Assembly (NCBI GenBank): GCA_937890825.1
Contig: CALADS010000060.1
Coordinates: forward strand, 1 to 5,169
Origin: an uncultured Bacteroides sp.
Lineage (GTDB): Bacteria > Bacteroidota > Bacteroidia > Bacteroidales > Bacteroidaceae
Reading direction: 5' to 3'
Length of the DNA stretch: 5,169 bases
The position numbers were made by a program, and so were the translations under genes. Shown here one piece after another: positions 5,054-5,169 of this stretch. Below the pieces are notes generated by a model. It was not told the origin of the DNA, did no database searches, and saw nothing but the letters and a program-made list of their open reading frames with translations. Each line of letters begins with the position of its first letter. The first letter of the stretch is position 1.

Positions 5054-5169
5054 CTATCGGTTGTTCTGGTTGATAAGGTTTACAACCACTTTCAGCATGG
5101 TGTCCTTTTCCTCAGTACGGCTTTCCGCTATCATCAGGGTGAGCGCCACCAGGGTATTGTCTGCAATGC
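5054..5169 (-). CDS. C-terminal end of an unrecognised gene (partial)
   Basis: The last 37 codons of a minus-strand gene enter from the right edge and end at TAG (5054-5056). The peptide starts IADNTLVALTLMIAESRTEE and ends VVVNLINQNNR. It looks helical and soluble, with composition like the other element genes, and it stops about 60 bp before the promoter of the DUF6043-like gene. The frame is open right to the window edge and ends in typical coding-type residues. The fragment is too short to assign a family; an element helper protein is likely from position. Confidence 0.6.
   Translation of the reverse strand, partial: IADNTLVALTLMIAESRTEEKDTMLKVVVNLINQNNR

Noticed and set aside
1..5169. 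CRISPR arrays, tRNA or rRNA genes, insertion sequences
   Set aside because: Both strands were scanned. There are no regularly spaced palindromic repeats with unique spacers, no tRNA or rRNA signatures and no transposase motifs. The only array is the three-copy 21-bp repeat.

Overview
The window looks like accessory DNA of a gut-type Bacteroidales genome (Bacteroides, Parabacteroides or a relative). The evidence is promoters with the Bacteroidetes -7 motif TAnnTTTG, few Shine-Dalgarno sites, lipoproteins with a Bacteroidetes-type surface-export signal after the lipobox, and a gene set (DUF3987 ATPase, small HTH protein, DUF6043-like protein) typical of integrative or mobilizable elements of this order. 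Every supportable gene is on the minus strand, so gene order runs from high to low coordinates.

Region A (about 2300-5169, moderate GC; one line counted by hand gave 53%) is a mobile-element maintenance module. It holds the 3' end of an unrecognised gene (5054-5169), a 279-residue DUF6043-like protein (4115-4954), a 104-residue helix-turn-helix protein (3618-3932), and a DUF3987-type P-loop ATPase (2301-3613). The ATPase reading frame is broken inside its Walker A motif at a five-base G/C run. The HTH and ATPase genes are 4 nt apart and probably co-transcribed. The 182-nt leader in front of them is structured: a terminator hairpin, a -7 element, a 12-bp dyad abutting that element, and two 7-bp stems arranged like an H-type pseudoknot just before the start codon.

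Region B (1-2300, AT-rich; one line counted by hand gave 28%) holds two tandem paralogous lipoproteins 19 nt apart (1118-2110, then 46-1098). Both resemble the core of cholesterol-dependent cytolysins (thiol-activated cytolysin superfamily, CDC-like branch). Both lack the C-terminal membrane-recognition domain 4. Both carry a lipobox followed by an acidic stretch that predicts display on the cell surface. The downstream member is also about 60 residues short at its C-terminus and has an Arg/Gly-rich linker. A clear Bacteroidetes promoter precedes the pair, and upstream of it are three repeats spaced exactly 21 bp apart plus a 12-bp palindrome, a layout that suggests activator control.

Reading: a two-gene CDC-like pore-former candidate, plausibly an interbacterial antagonism system, sits directly behind the replication/helper module of a mobile element, with a terminator and a sharp composition change at the boundary. 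The CDC-like assignment rests on colinear motif similarity recognised by eye. The antibacterial role is inferred from relatives.
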